Notes: generated by a model from the sequence alone, not told the origin. A stretch of DNA of 64,000 nt from Pseudomonas fluorescens (GCF_002837185.1 NZ_KZ477991.1:124001-188000), one strand, 5' to 3'. Positions 18,961-28,675 are shown, counted from the first letter of the stretch. Translations and numbers: made by a program.

Positions 18961-19278
18961 AAGTCTTCCTCTGTCAGGTAATACCGGCTGCGGGCTCGGA
19001 GCCTGCACCCACTGCCCCCACGGATATGGAGTGTGGCGAATTTCAATTCGTTTCTTTTTTTACCCGTCACGCAGGGAGTCTGGCCTTTCGGCCACCAGAG
19101 CAATCCCGGAGCGGGCGTTGATCTGGATCAAGCATCGTTGAAAGAGTAGTCCCATTTTCGATGGGCAGTTGTGTGGTGTTTTGCCGCGTGACAGCTTGCC
19201 TCACCGAGGTTATTGCAACTCTTTGTTACAACATAATGCTAATCTCGACGCTCCCTTCGGCACCGACCTGTACGCCCA
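18961..19278. other. Divergent promoter region cioA / MFS transporter
   Basis: This 318-base region contains the ANR box described separately and a small hairpin around TGGCCTTTCGGCCACCA at 19081-19097. No gene is seen. Confidence 0.65.
19118..19131. promoter_or_regulatory. Perfect ANR/FNR box TTGATCTGGATCAA
   Basis: It matches the TTGAT-N4-ATCAA consensus at every position and is fully palindromic in the half-sites. It is 158 bases before cioA and 148 bases before the divergent MFS gene, so it could act on either. Confidence 0.9.
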
Positions 19279-20529
19279 ATGCCTAGTGAACCCGCGTTGC
19301 TGTTACGTCACCACCGTCCTTTCATCGCGTTCTGGCTGGCGCGGATCTTTACCGCCAGCGGTTTCCAGATGCTGACCGTGGCCATCGGCTGGAACCTCTA
19401 TCAACTGACCGGCAATGTGCTGGACCTGGGATTGGTCGGCCTGGTGGAGTTCGTGCCGCGCGTGCTGTTCATGCTGCACACCGGGCATGTGGCCGATCGC
19501 TATGAGCGACGCAAAGTCGCCGCCATCTGCCAGACCGTCCAGGCGCTGATTGCCCTGTCCCTGGCCATCGGCGGGCTGACCGGCAACGTGACCCGCGAGA
19601 TGATCTTCGTCCTCGCCTTCCTGCTTGGCGCCGCGCGTTCATTCGAAATGCCCACCACCCAGGCAATGCTGCCGAGTATCGTGCCCAGCGCGCTGTTCCC
19701 TCGGGCCGTGGCTTCGTCGCAATCGGCCCAGCAATTGGCGACCATCGTCGCCCCGGCCCTCGGCGGCTTGCTCTATGCGTTCGGCAGCGTCTGGGTGTAC
19801 GGCCCGACCGTGGTGCTGTACCTGATCGCCTGCGGGCTGACCTTGAACCTGCCGGCCCGCCAGACGCCGCTGAACAAAGGCAAGGCCACCCTCGACTCGC
19901 TGCTCGCCGGGATTCGCTTTATCCGCAGCCGGTCGGACATCCTCGGCGCCATCTCCTTGGACCTGTTCGCCGTACTGTTGGGCGGCGCCACCGCGCTATT
20001 GCCGGTGTTCGCCAAGGACATCCTGTTGACCGGCCCCTGGGGCCTGGGCCTGTTGCGCTCGGCACCGGCGGTGGGGGCGCTGCTGATGTCACTGTGGCTG
20101 GCGCGTTTTTCGGTGGACCGCAAGGTCGGTCGCGTCATGTTCACCGCGGTCGGCGTGTTCGGCGTGGCGACCATCGCGTTCGGGCTGTCGACCTCGTTCT
20201 GGTTCTCCCTGGCGGTGCTGGTGGTGCTCGGCGCGGCGGACATGATCAGCATGGTGATCCGGGCTTCGTTCGTGCAACTGGAAACGCCGGATGAAATGCG
20301 CGGCCGGGTGAGTGCGGTCAACGGCTTGTTTATCGGTGCATCCAATCAATTGGGTGAGTTCGAATCGGGCATCACCGCGCACTGGTTCGGCACTGTGCCT
20401 GCGGTGGTCATGGGCGGGATTGGCACGCTGGTGGTGACCGGGGTGTGGATCAAGCTGTTCCCGACCCTGGCCAATCGCGACCGTATGCATGTTCCGGTGG
20501 AAGAGCCTGTGTTGAAAACCACCGCCTGA
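19279..20529 (+). CDS. MFS transporter, EntS-like exporter family
   Basis: The 416-residue polytopic membrane protein has the 12-helix pattern of MFS_3 (enterobactin-exporter-like) proteins. The signature between helices 2 and 3 is GHVADRYERRKVA. The substrate cannot be told. The ribosome-binding site is weak. The gene is divergent from cioA and shares its promoter region with the ANR box, so oxygen-dependent expression is possible. Confidence 0.8.
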   Translation: MPSEPALLLRHHRPFIAFWLARIFTASGFQMLTVAIGWNLYQLTGNVLDLGLVGLVEFVPRVLFMLHTGHVADRYERRKVAAICQTVQALIALSLAIGGLTGNVTREMIFVLAFLLGAARSFEMPTTQAMLPSIVPSALFPRAVASSQSAQQLATIVAPALGGLLYAFGSVWVYGPTVVLYLIACGLTLNLPARQTPLNKGKATLDSLLAGIRFIRSRSDILGAISLDLFAVLLGGATALLPVFAKDILLTGPWGLGLLRSAPAVGALLMSLWLARFSVDRKVGRVMFTAVGVFGVATIAFGLSTSFWFSLAVLVVLGAADMISMVIRASFVQLETPDEMRGRVSAVNGLFIGASNQLGEFESGITAHWFGTVPAVVMGGIGTLVVTGVWIKLFPTLANRDRMHVPVEEPVLKTTA

Positions 20530-20552
20530 CCCGCGATGACAATAAGGTCAAA

Positions 20553-20641
20553 TGTGGGAGGGGGCTTGCCCCCGATAGCGGTAGATCAGTCGCATCAGCG
20601 TCGACTGACACACCGTCATCGGGGGCAAGCCCCCTCCCACA
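20553..20641. repeat. REP doublet (REPIN)
   Basis: Inverted TGTGGGAGGGGGCTTGCCCC copies lie between the convergent MFS and paoC-like genes. Confidence 0.93.
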
Positions 20642-20659
20642 TGGGTTACGCGCTGTCTT

Positions 20660-22843
20660 TTAGAGCACCTTGTCCAGGGTGATCGGAAACTCCCGGACCC
20701 GTTTGCCAGTGGCGTGATAGATGGCATTCGCCACCGCCGCCGCCACCCCGACAATGCCGATCTCTCCTACGCCCTTGGACCCCAGCGCATTGACGATCTC
20801 GTCGTGTTCTTCGACAAACAACACGTCAATCTCGCCGATATCGGCATTCACCGGGATGTGGTACTCGGCCAGGCTGTGGTTCATGTAGCGCCCCAGTTGA
20901 TGGTCGACCTGGGTCTCTTCATGCAGCGCCATGCCTATGCCCCACACCACACCGCCGAGGATCTGGCTGCGCGCCATTTTCGGATTGACCACACGCCCGG
21001 CCGCAATGGCGCTGACCACGCGGCTGACCTTGATGGTGCCCAGGTCCTCGTCCACGCGCACTTCGACGAATACCGCCGAATGGGTGGCGCTGGCATAGCC
21101 CTCGCGCTTCTTATCGGGCTCGCTGTCTATCTGCACCTCCAGCGCGTCCTCACCGCTGTCCTTGACCAACTGGGCCAACGACACACTCACGTCACCGGTA
21201 TGCAACTGGCCCTCTTCGAAGCGAACGGACTGGGCGTCCTTGAACACCGGGTAAACCTGCCGGGCGGTTTCCAGCAGTTTGGCATTGAGGGCTTCACAGG
21301 CCTGCTGCACGGCAGTACCGACGGACGACACGGTAAACGAGCCGCCCTGCAATGGCGCCGTGGGCAAGGACGAATCGCCCAGCAGGAAGCTGATATCGGC
21401 CATCGCCACGCCGCTGGCCTGGGCTGCGATCTGGGTCATCACAGTGTAGGTGCCGGTACCGATATCGGTGGTGGCGCTGCTGACGGTGAGTTTGCCGTCG
21501 CTGGCGATGCGCGCCTTGGCACTGGCTTTCATCTGCATGGCTTCCCACACCCCGCCGGCCATGCCCCAGCCGATCAACTGGCGGCCGTCGCGCATGCTGC
21601 GCGGTTCGGGGTTGCGCTGGCTCCAGCCGAAACGCTCGGCGCCTTCGCTGTAACATTCGCGCAGGGCTTTGCTCGACCAGGGTTTGTCCTCGTTCTGGTT
21701 ACGCTCGGCGTAGTTGATCAGGCGCAGTTGCACCGGGTCGATGGCCAGGGCACAGGCCAGTTCATCCATGGCGCATTCCAGGCCGATCACGCCCAGGGCC
21801 GCGCCTGGAGCACGCATGTCCAGTGGGGTGAATACATCCAGCGGCACCAGGTTGTAGGTCAACTGCACGTTATCGCAGTGGTAGAGCATGCCGCTCCATT
21901 CCACCACGTGTTCGCTGAAATCCTCGAAGCGTGAAGTCTGGCCGACTGCGGTATGCCCCAGGGCCAGCAGGCGCCCGTTGGCGGCGGCGCCCATCTGCAA
22001 GCGCTGCAAGGTGCGAGGGCGGTAGCCGAAGGTGAACATCTGCTGGCGGGTCAGGGTGACGCGTACCGAACGCTTCAGTGCCAGTGATGCCATCACCGCC
22101 AGCGGCAATTGGTACTGCGGGCGCAGGCCCGAACCAAAGGCACCGCCGACAAACGCGGCAAAGATGCGCACCTGGCTTTTATCCAGGCCGAACACTTTCT
22201 GTACATAGGCCTGGCAATTCTGCGGCCCCTGGGTCTTGTCGTGGATATGCAACGTGCCGTCCGGTTGGTACAGCACGGTGCTGGCGTGGGGTTCCATCGG
22301 GTTATGGTGTTCGATGGGCGTGCTGTAGTGCAGATCGAGGCTGATGGCGGCGCCAGCCCATTCGGCCTGGAAGTTGCCACGCGGGCCGGGCGGGGTCTGC
22401 GGCGAAGGGTGGGCCGATTCCTGCTGGGTGATCAGGTCCGTTTCGAAGTCTTCGCGCGCGTACTCAATCTCCACCAACGAGCCGGCATGCCGCGCCAGCT
22501 CCAGGTTATCGGCGATCACCAGCGCCAGCGGCTGTCCGCTGTAGAGCACGCGGTCGTTGTAGAGCGGGCGAAAGGGCGAGCCGTCGGCGGCATCCGCATC
22601 GGCGAAGGCATCGTCGTAGCTGGCGATCCGGGGGCGATTGAGGTGATCGATGACGTCCACCACGCCTGGCAGCGCCAGGGCCTTGGAGGCATCGATGCGG
22701 ATGACCCGGCCTTTGGCGATGGTGCTCGATACCACGCTGCCATGCAGCAGGCCGTCCTCGGGAAATTCCCCGGCATAGCGTGCTTTGCCGGTGACCTTGA
22801 GCAGACCGTCGACACGGTCCAGGGGTTTGCCGATGGCACTCAT
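20660..22843 (-). CDS. paoC: Molybdopterin-binding subunit of PaoABC-type aldehyde oxidoreductase
   Basis: This is the large catalytic subunit (727 residues) of a xanthine-oxidase-family molybdoenzyme, most like E. coli PaoC (YagR), which oxidises aromatic aldehydes to acids. The N-terminus (RVDGLLKVTGKARYAGEF) and the cofactor-contacting GGAFGSGLRPQ loop are typical, and the C-terminal KGVGEIGIVG segment carries the expected catalytic glutamate. It overlaps the upstream gene by 4 bases. The aldehyde substrate is inferred only from family. Confidence 0.87.
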   Translation of the reverse strand: MSAIGKPLDRVDGLLKVTGKARYAGEFPEDGLLHGSVVSSTIAKGRVIRIDASKALALPGVVDVIDHLNRPRIASYDDAFADADAADGSPFRPLYNDRVLYSGQPLALVIADNLELARHAGSLVEIEYAREDFETDLITQQESAHPSPQTPPGPRGNFQAEWAGAAISLDLHYSTPIEHHNPMEPHASTVLYQPDGTLHIHDKTQGPQNCQAYVQKVFGLDKSQVRIFAAFVGGAFGSGLRPQYQLPLAVMASLALKRSVRVTLTRQQMFTFGYRPRTLQRLQMGAAANGRLLALGHTAVGQTSRFEDFSEHVVEWSGMLYHCDNVQLTYNLVPLDVFTPLDMRAPGAALGVIGLECAMDELACALAIDPVQLRLINYAERNQNEDKPWSSKALRECYSEGAERFGWSQRNPEPRSMRDGRQLIGWGMAGGVWEAMQMKASAKARIASDGKLTVSSATTDIGTGTYTVMTQIAAQASGVAMADISFLLGDSSLPTAPLQGGSFTVSSVGTAVQQACEALNAKLLETARQVYPVFKDAQSVRFEEGQLHTGDVSVSLAQLVKDSGEDALEVQIDSEPDKKREGYASATHSAVFVEVRVDEDLGTIKVSRVVSAIAAGRVVNPKMARSQILGGVVWGIGMALHEETQVDHQLGRYMNHSLAEYHIPVNADIGEIDVLFVEEHDEIVNALGSKGVGEIGIVGVAAAVANAIYHATGKRVREFPITLDKVL

Positions 22844-23829
22844 GGCTGTTCTCCCGCGACCGCAGCGTCGCTCAGTGCTCGAATGATTGCGCGGCGCGCC
22901 AGCTTGATCTTGAAGCCGTTGTGTTGCAGCGGCTCGGCATCTTGCAGCAGGGCATCGGCGGCGTTACTGAAGGTTTCGCGGCTGACTGGGCGGCCGATCA
23001 GCGAAGCCTCCACCGCACGGTCACGCCAGGGCTTGTGGGCCACACCGCCCAGGGCCAGGCGGGCGTCGATGATCTCGTCGCCGTCCAGCTCCAGGGCAGC
23101 GGCAACCGACACCAGCGCAAACGCATAGGACGCGCGGTCGCGGATCTTCAGGTAGTGACTGTGGCGAGCCAGGTTATCGGCAGGCAATTCCACGGCCGTG
23201 ATCAGTTCGTCATCGGCCAATTGGTTGTCCCGTTGCGGCGCATCACCCGGCAGACGGTGGAAGTCGGCAAACTCGATGACCCGCGCCCCGCCGCGCCCTT
23301 GCACATGCACCCGCGCCTCCAGCGCTGCCAGGGCTACGCACATGTCCGAGGGGTGGGTGGCGACGCATTGCTCGCTGGCGCCAAGGATCGCGTGGATGCG
23401 ATTCAAGCCGGTGCGTGCCGGGCAGCCGCTGCCGGGCTCACGCTTGTTGCACGGCACCGTGGCGTCATAGAAATAGTAGCAGCGGGTACGCTGCAGCAGG
23501 TTGCCACCGGTACTGGCCATGTTGCGCAGTTGCGGCGAGGCCCCGGCCAGGATGGCCTGGGACAGCAACGGGTAACGCTGCTCGATCAGCGGGTGCCAGG
23601 CCAGGTCGGCATTGCTGACCAGCGCGCCGATACGCAGGCCGCCCTCAGCGGTTTCTTCGATGGCGCGCAGCGGCAATCCGGTGATATCGATCAGGTGCTC
23701 GGGGCGGCTGATGTTCTCTTTCATCAAGTCCAGCAGGTTGGTGCCGCCGGCAATGAAGCGTGACGCCGCGCTGCTCAGGTGGACCGCCTCGTGCACATCG
23801 GCCGGCTTGCTGTAATGGAACGGATTCAT
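22840..23829 (-). CDS. paoB: FAD-binding subunit of PaoABC-type oxidoreductase
   Basis: This 329-residue FAD subunit has the flavin-binding segment FIAGGTNLLDLM near residue 25. A cysteine-rich insertion (CYYFYDATVPCNK, then GSGCPARTG and SDMC) matches the extra 4Fe-4S loop known in E. coli PaoB. It overlaps the paoA-like stop and the paoC-like start by 4 bases each, showing a tightly coupled three-gene operon. Electrons pass from molybdenum through 2Fe-2S clusters to FAD. Confidence 0.88.
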   Translation of the reverse strand: MNPFHYSKPADVHEAVHLSSAASRFIAGGTNLLDLMKENISRPEHLIDITGLPLRAIEETAEGGLRIGALVSNADLAWHPLIEQRYPLLSQAILAGASPQLRNMASTGGNLLQRTRCYYFYDATVPCNKREPGSGCPARTGLNRIHAILGASEQCVATHPSDMCVALAALEARVHVQGRGGARVIEFADFHRLPGDAPQRDNQLADDELITAVELPADNLARHSHYLKIRDRASYAFALVSVAAALELDGDEIIDARLALGGVAHKPWRDRAVEASLIGRPVSRETFSNAADALLQDAEPLQHNGFKIKLARRAIIRALSDAAVAGEQP

Positions 23830-24350
23830 TGCTCACCTCCCCGGTTGCCGCACGCCGGCAGCGCCTCTTCAATGGCGTCGCGGATATTGCTGTAGGCGCC
23901 GCAGCGGCAAAGGTTGCCGCTCATCAGTTCCTGGATCTGCGCACTGTCGTGGGCGCGGCCTTCGTTGGCCAGGCCGACCGCCGAGCAGATCTGGCCGGGG
24001 GTGCAGTAGCCGCACTGGAAGGCATCGTGCTTGATAAAGGCTTGCTGCATCGGGTGCAGTTGGTCGCCATCGGCCAGGCCTTCGATGGTGGTCAGCTCGG
24101 CGCCGTCGCACATCACGGCCAGGGTCAGGCAGGCGTTTACGCGTTTGCCGTCACGCAAGACGGTGCAGGCACCGCACTGGCCGTGGTCACAGCCCTTTTT
24201 GCTGCCGACCAGGTCCAGTTGTTCGCGCAGCAGGTCCAGCAAGGTGGTCCAGGGCAGCACACTCAATTGGCGATCCTGGCCATTGAGGGTCAAGCGTATC
24301 GGGTGGGCAACGTACGGCTGGGCCGCCGCGCCATTGGGGGTCGCGCTCAT
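23826..24350 (-). CDS. paoA: 2Fe-2S subunit of PaoABC-type oxidoreductase
   Basis: This 174-residue electron-transfer subunit has two 2Fe-2S cluster motifs: GCDHGQCGACTV in the plant-ferredoxin-like domain, then QCGYCTPGQI and NLCRCGAY in the helical domain. Unlike E. coli PaoA it has no twin-arginine signal peptide: the N-terminus is MSATPNGAAAQPYVAHPIR. The complex is therefore predicted to be cytoplasmic. The ATG at 24350 follows GAGG; a GTG two codons upstream is less likely. No paoD/xdhC-type cofactor-insertion gene is adjacent. Confidence 0.9.
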   Translation of the reverse strand: MSATPNGAAAQPYVAHPIRLTLNGQDRQLSVLPWTTLLDLLREQLDLVGSKKGCDHGQCGACTVLRDGKRVNACLTLAVMCDGAELTTIEGLADGDQLHPMQQAFIKHDAFQCGYCTPGQICSAVGLANEGRAHDSAQIQELMSGNLCRCGAYSNIRDAIEEALPACGNRGGEQ

Positions 24351-24446
24351 AAACACCTCACGGGTTGGTCTACATCCGCGGCGTTCAGGAAAATCGCCGT
24401 CTCAGGGGTACGACTTCCCGGGGTTTTGAGCGTTCAAGATGATTGA

Positions 24447-24893
24447 TCAGTGGATATTGAGCTGGGTTCTCAGGGTGTTTTGCGGGGGATTGATTGACGT
24501 ATTGGTGAATTCGAACCAACCCTGGGCCTGCACGTTAAGGTCGAACACATAGATGTAGCCCATCAGCGTGCCTGCCCCGTTGCAGGCCTGACTGATGTTT
24601 CCCACCTGGCACACCGCCGTGCGTTGCCCGTTCAACTCTGCGCCGTTGAAGCGTCCCATCGGGCTATTGCCCAGGCCGACTTCCATCACTGAGACTTTGG
24701 TGGGCCCGCGGTGCTCGCACATCTGAGTGGTCTGCACGCGCTCCGGGATGGCCTCGCTGCACTTCGCCGACTCGACCTTGAACACCCGCACCTCGCTCAA
24801 GGCCGGTGCAGTCGCGCCCCACGCCGGTGCTGCGCCCAGCCACAGGCTGATACTGGCGATCAGCGCTAGACTCCACACGTTGGCTTTTTTCAT
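24447..24893 (-). CDS. Secreted small protein, DUF4879-like
   Basis: The 148-residue protein has a clear Sec signal (MKKANVWSLALIASISLW to a GAAPAWGA cleavage region), so it is periplasmic or secreted. Four cysteines follow (KCSEAI, MCEHRG, VCQVG, ACNGAG), probably forming two disulfides. It resembles the DUF4879 family of secreted proteins, but I am not certain of that assignment and no function is known. The ATG at 24893 is chosen because the signal peptide starts there. Confidence 0.72.
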   Translation of the reverse strand: MKKANVWSLALIASISLWLGAAPAWGATAPALSEVRVFKVESAKCSEAIPERVQTTQMCEHRGPTKVSVMEVGLGNSPMGRFNGAELNGQRTAVCQVGNISQACNGAGTLMGYIYVFDLNVQAQGWFEFTNTSINPPQNTLRTQLNIH

Positions 24894-25081
24894 GCTGTCG
24901 ATGACCTGCTGTTGAACGTCGGCGCAGTATGCCTCAAGGCCATGCGCCATACAGCCTCGGCTGCTGGTATGATGCGCCGCTTTTTCCGATCCTCTCTGAA
25001 ACCACAGGCGCTTGGCGCAGTTTGTGCTTTGACTTAGAGGTCAACAAATCACGACGCAAGATAGCGTCACAGGGAGCCGGC

Positions 25082-26377
25082 ATGCTGGAAAAGCTGTTTC
25101 AACTCAAAGCCCACAACACCAATGTGCGCACCGAGATTCTCGCGGGTATCACCACATTCCTGGCCATGGCCTACATCCTGTTCGTCAACCCGAGCATCCT
25201 CGGCGAAACCGGCATGGACAAAGGCGCAGTGTTTGTCGCGACCTGCCTGGCGGCGGCCATCGGTTCCACCGTGATGGGCCTGATCGCCAACTACCCGATC
25301 GCCCTGGCACCGGGCATGGGCCTCAACGCCTTCTTTACCTATACCGTGGTGCTGCACATGGGCCACACCTGGCAGGTTGCGCTGGGGGCGGTATTCATTT
25401 CGGCGGTGCTGTTCTTCCTGCTGTCGATCTTCCGTATCCGTGAGTGGATCATCAACAGCATACCCCTGCCCCTGCGCTCGGCGATTGCCGCCGGTATCGG
25501 CCTGTTCCTGGCGCTGATCGCCCTGCACAACGCCGGTATCGTGGTCGCCAATCCGGCCACGCTGGTGGGCCTGGGCGACCTGAAACAACCGGCGCCGATC
25601 CTGGCGACCCTGGGCTTCGTGCTGATCGTCGCGCTGGAAGCCCTGGCAGTGCGCGGCGCCGTGCTGATCGGCATCCTGGCGGTGACCATTGTCTCGATCC
25701 TGCTGGGCGTCACCCCGTTTGGCGGCGTGACCTCCATGCCGCCGTCACTGGCCCCGACCTTCCTGCAGCTGGACATCAAGGGCGCGCTGGATATCGGCCT
25801 GGTCAGCGTGATCTTTGCCTTCCTGTTCGTCGACCTGTTCGACAACTCCGGCACCCTGATCGGCGTCGCCAAGCGCGCCGGCCTGATGGGCAAGGACGGC
25901 CATATGCCGAAAATGGGCCGTGCGCTGATCGCCGACAGTACAGCAGCCATGGCCGGCTCGCTGCTGGGCACCTCGACCACCACCAGCTACATCGAATCCG
26001 CCGCCGGCGTGAGCGCCGGTGGCCGTACCGGCTTGACCGCCATCGTGGTTGCGCTCCTGTTCCTGCTGGCGTTGTTCTTCTCGCCCCTGGCGGCCAGCGT
26101 ACCGGCCTTCGCCACCGCGCCGGCGCTGCTGTTCGTGGCGGTGTTGATGACGTCCGGCCTGGCCGAAATCGACTGGGATGACATTACCGTGGCAGCGCCG
26201 GTGGTGATCACCGCCCTGGCGATGCCGTTCACTTACTCCATCGCCAACGGCATCGCCTTCGGTTTCATCGCCTGGACCGCCATCAAGCTGCTTTCGGGCC
26301 GCTACCGTGAGCTGAACCCGGCACTGGTGATTCTGTCGATTCTGTTCGTGATCAAGCTGGGCTGGTTCAACGCATGA
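25082..26377 (+). CDS. NCS2/AzgA-type purine (guanine/hypoxanthine) permease
   Basis: This 431-residue inner-membrane transporter belongs to the AzgA-like branch of NCS2. Diagnostic features are the N-terminal [20 protein letters not shown] segment and the [24 protein letters not shown] loop (here [20 protein letters not shown]). Substrates in characterised relatives are adenine, guanine and hypoxanthine. The ATG at 25082 follows AGGGAG. The stop overlaps the trmA start by 4 bases, as in P. aeruginosa PA4719-PA4720. I looked for a purine riboswitch upstream and did not see one. Confidence 0.88.
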   Translation: MLEKLFQLKAHNTNVRTEILAGITTFLAMAYILFVNPSILGETGMDKGAVFVATCLAAAIGSTVMGLIANYPIALAPGMGLNAFFTYTVVLHMGHTWQVALGAVFISAVLFFLLSIFRIREWIINSIPLPLRSAIAAGIGLFLALIALHNAGIVVANPATLVGLGDLKQPAPILATLGFVLIVALEALAVRGAVLIGILAVTIVSILLGVTPFGGVTSMPPSLAPTFLQLDIKGALDIGLVSVIFAFLFVDLFDNSGTLIGVAKRAGLMGKDGHMPKMGRALIADSTAAMAGSLLGTSTTTSYIESAAGVSAGGRTGLTAIVVALLFLLALFFSPLAASVPAFATAPALLFVAVLMTSGLAEIDWDDITVAAPVVITALAMPFTYSIANGIAFGFIAWTAIKLLSGRYRELNPALVILSILFVIKLGWFNA

Positions 26378-27453
26378 CTTTCGACGCCGCACACTACACC
26401 GTTCAACTGCAAGACAAGGTCACGCGTTTGCGTGACCTGCTGGCACCCTTCGACGCGCCCGAACCGCAGGTCTTCGATTCGCCGCTGCAGAACTTCCGCC
26501 TGCGCGCCGAGTTCCGCCTGTGGCGCGAAGGCGGGGAACGCCACTACGCGATGTTCGCCCAGGACGACAAGCGCACGCCGATCCTCATTGAAGAGTTTCC
26601 CATTGCCAGCCAACGCATCAACCAATTGATGCCGCAGCTCAAGGCCGCCTGGCAAGCCAGCGCCGCCCTGAGCCACAAGCTGTTCCAGGTGGAGTTCCTG
26701 ACCACCCTGGCCGGCGACGCGATGATCACCCTGTGCTATCACCGCCCGCTGGACGAGCACTGGCACGCCGCCGCCAACCAACTGGCGACTGAGCTGGACG
26801 TGAGCATCATCGGCCGCTCCAAGGGCAAGCGCGATGTGATCGGCCGCGATTACGTGGTGGAGAAACTCGAGGTCGGTGGCCGCACGTTCAGCTACCGCCA
26901 GCCCGAAGGCGCCTTCACCCAGCCCAACGGCACGGTGAACCAGAAGATGCTCAATTGGGCGTACGACGCCCTGGGCGATCGCCCGGACGACTTGCTGGAG
27001 CTGTACTGCGGCAACGGCAATTTCACTCTGCCGTTGGCGACCCGCGTGCGTAAGGTGCTGGCCACCGAAATCAGCAAGACGTCGGTCAATGCGGCACTGA
27101 GCAACCTCGATGAAAATGCCGTGGATAACGTCACCCTGGTGCGCCTTTCCGCCGAAGAGCTCACCGAGGCGCTGAATGAAGTGCGACCGTTCCGCCGCCT
27201 GCATGGCATCGACCTGAAGAGCTACGAATTCGGCAGCGTATTCGTCGACCCGCCCCGCGCCGGCATGGACCCGGACACCTGCGAACTGACCCGGCGTTTC
27301 GACAACATCCTGTATATCTCCTGCAACCCGCAGACGCTGGCGGCGAACATTGCGCAACTGCATGACACGCACCGGATCACCCGGTGTGCAATGTTTGACC
27401 AGTTTCCGTGGACGCATCATATGGAATCGGGTGTATTGCTGACCCGTCGATAA
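26374..27453 (+). CDS. trmA: tRNA (uracil-54-C5) methyltransferase TrmA
   Basis: It makes ribothymidine at position 54 in the T-loop of tRNAs, using SAM. The 359 residues contain the SAM motif [15 protein letters not shown], the DPPRAGMDP loop and the catalytic-cysteine motif YISCNPQTL. The N-terminus lacks the iron-sulfur cysteines of RlmD, which separates it from that paralogue. It is translationally coupled to the purine permease. Confidence 0.96.
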   Translation: MTFDAAHYTVQLQDKVTRLRDLLAPFDAPEPQVFDSPLQNFRLRAEFRLWREGGERHYAMFAQDDKRTPILIEEFPIASQRINQLMPQLKAAWQASAALSHKLFQVEFLTTLAGDAMITLCYHRPLDEHWHAAANQLATELDVSIIGRSKGKRDVIGRDYVVEKLEVGGRTFSYRQPEGAFTQPNGTVNQKMLNWAYDALGDRPDDLLELYCGNGNFTLPLATRVRKVLATEISKTSVNAALSNLDENAVDNVTLVRLSAEELTEALNEVRPFRRLHGIDLKSYEFGSVFVDPPRAGMDPDTCELTRRFDNILYISCNPQTLAANIAQLHDTHRITRCAMFDQFPWTHHMESGVLLTRR

Positions 27454-27487
27454 ATCTGTCAGGCATCATCAACTCCGAAGCTGGAAT

Positions 27488-27955
27488 TCATGTATCCGGC
27501 GTGTCGCCCGAATCCAGAACGTCCTTGCGCGGCCGGCCGCCCTTCTTGCCATTGGCCCGGGCGGCAGCTGATTTGGCGGCGCTGCGTTTGCGACCGTTTC
27601 GCGAGGCTACCAGGCTTGTAGCGAGGTCCATCAGAGGCTGGCTTGTGGCGATAAGGCCCGTGATCGAAACGTCCAGGTCCCGGGCCTCACAGCAAAGCGC
27701 CTTGCCGCCGAAACCGACCTCCAACTGCTGAAAGTCCTGCGGGGAAAACCCCGCGAACTCCGGTAGACCGGCCACCGGCAACATGACACGGCTGCCATCG
27801 CTGAAGCCAATGGAGATGCAGTCGTCTTGATAGCGCACGTTGCTGGCGTTGGCATACAGACGCTTCAGCTTGCGCCCACGGGCTATTGCCTTGTCGACAT
27901 CGGCATCGCTGAGAGGCACATAGGGTGTGACTTTGGCTGTTACGATTTTTTTCAT
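27488..27955 (-). CDS. DUF2442 protein with AT-hook-like basic tail
   Basis: The 155 residues have a DUF2442 domain in the middle (VRYQDDCISIGFSDGSRVMLPV) and a C-terminal tail rich in Lys, Arg and Ala ending with GKKGGRPRK, which resembles an AT-hook DNA-binding motif. The start overlaps the stop of the DUF4160 gene by 4 bases, so the two are one operon with DUF4160 first. DUF2442 proteins often accompany DUF4160 and are suspected antitoxin or regulatory partners; no function is proven. The pair looks like an accessory insertion between trmA and aroQ. Confidence 0.8.
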   Translation of the reverse strand: MKKIVTAKVTPYVPLSDADVDKAIARGRKLKRLYANASNVRYQDDCISIGFSDGSRVMLPVAGLPEFAGFSPQDFQQLEVGFGGKALCCEARDLDVSITGLIATSQPLMDLATSLVASRNGRKRSAAKSAAARANGKKGGRPRKDVLDSGDTPDT

Positions 27956-28380
27956 AATTCAATCTCCACAAACCCCGGTGCCCTGACCAGGCTCAAAACT
28001 GTTTTTTGCCCTACGACATCGTGCCGGGCACGTGCGATCACATAAACGCCCCGCTGAATGATCAACCCCGGCAACAACTCACTGGTTTCCCAATCCCAGG
28101 AATGGTTCTCCAGGCAAACCGTTTGCAGGTTTTCCCACCAGATCCTGCGTGCCCGCGCCAAGTAGTGCCGCTGCATTATTGCCTCGCGTAATGCCTTCAA
28201 GATCGCCGTGGGTGGTCGGCAGCGTTCAGGGTTTACATCCCACAGCTCCACGTCCCCATCCAGGAAACTGAAACGAAAACGTGCATCCCATGCCCTTCCC
28301 CTGACATGCACATGAGGCGGGCAATGCTCATCCCTGAGAAATACCGAAATTACATATCCCTTGTAAGTGCCTACTCTCAT
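27952..28380 (-). CDS. DUF4160 protein
   Basis: The 142-residue product has the DUF4160 signature near its N-terminus: a short beta segment (GYVISVFLRDE) followed by HCPPHVHVRG, a compact His/Cys/Pro motif that could bind metal or form a nuclease-like site. The C-terminal half (EIEL end) may be a second small domain, making it longer than minimal DUF4160 proteins. The ATG at 28380 is preferred over an in-frame start at 28419 because the conserved domain begins just after it. It is the first gene of the pair with DUF2442. Confidence 0.8.
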   Translation of the reverse strand: MRVGTYKGYVISVFLRDEHCPPHVHVRGRAWDARFRFSFLDGDVELWDVNPERCRPPTAILKALREAIMQRHYLARARRIWWENLQTVCLENHSWDWETSELLPGLIIQRGVYVIARARHDVVGQKTVLSLVRAPGFVEIEL

Positions 28381-28613
28381 CGTAACCCATCCGTTAGGTT
28401 GTTTTCCGCCAGGTAACAATTTTCCTGTGTCACCCGACCACCGGCTTCATGCTCACGAAGCTGCGTCAAAGATTAGTAACGCCGAACAAACCGGCGAACG
28501 CCGGGTTGTAACCACTCATGCCAACGGTTGGGAGACTCCGTCCGCGCTCGCAAATCGTGTTCACTCTGCAATCCGGCGTAATACTTCAACAGAAGCTGCC
28601 GTGCTGATTAACG

Positions 28614-28628
28614 GTTCGATAATCGAAC
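28614..28628. promoter_or_regulatory. PcaR/IclR-type operator upstream of aroQ
   Basis: GTTCGATAATCGAAC is a perfect palindrome around its central A. It closely matches the 15-base PcaR site as I recall it (GTTCGATAATCGCAC). Confidence 0.78.
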
Positions 28629-28653
28629 ACATCTACCGCCATTCATTGACCAA

Positions 28654-28674
28654 ACTAACCATTCGGTACATTTT
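28654..28674 (+). promoter_or_regulatory. Shared promoter element of the quinate/shikimate cluster (copy 1)
   Basis: ACTAACC-N8-TACATTTT is found in the same orientation before aroQ and before quiC1 (32853-32873). It probably contains a second regulator site or the core promoter. Confidence 0.65.
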
Positions 28675-28675
28675 A

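Noticed and set aside
24960..25081. Possible purine riboswitch before the purine permease
   Set aside because: The leader lacks the three-stem purine aptamer pattern and the conserved loop bases; no pairing of adequate length was found.
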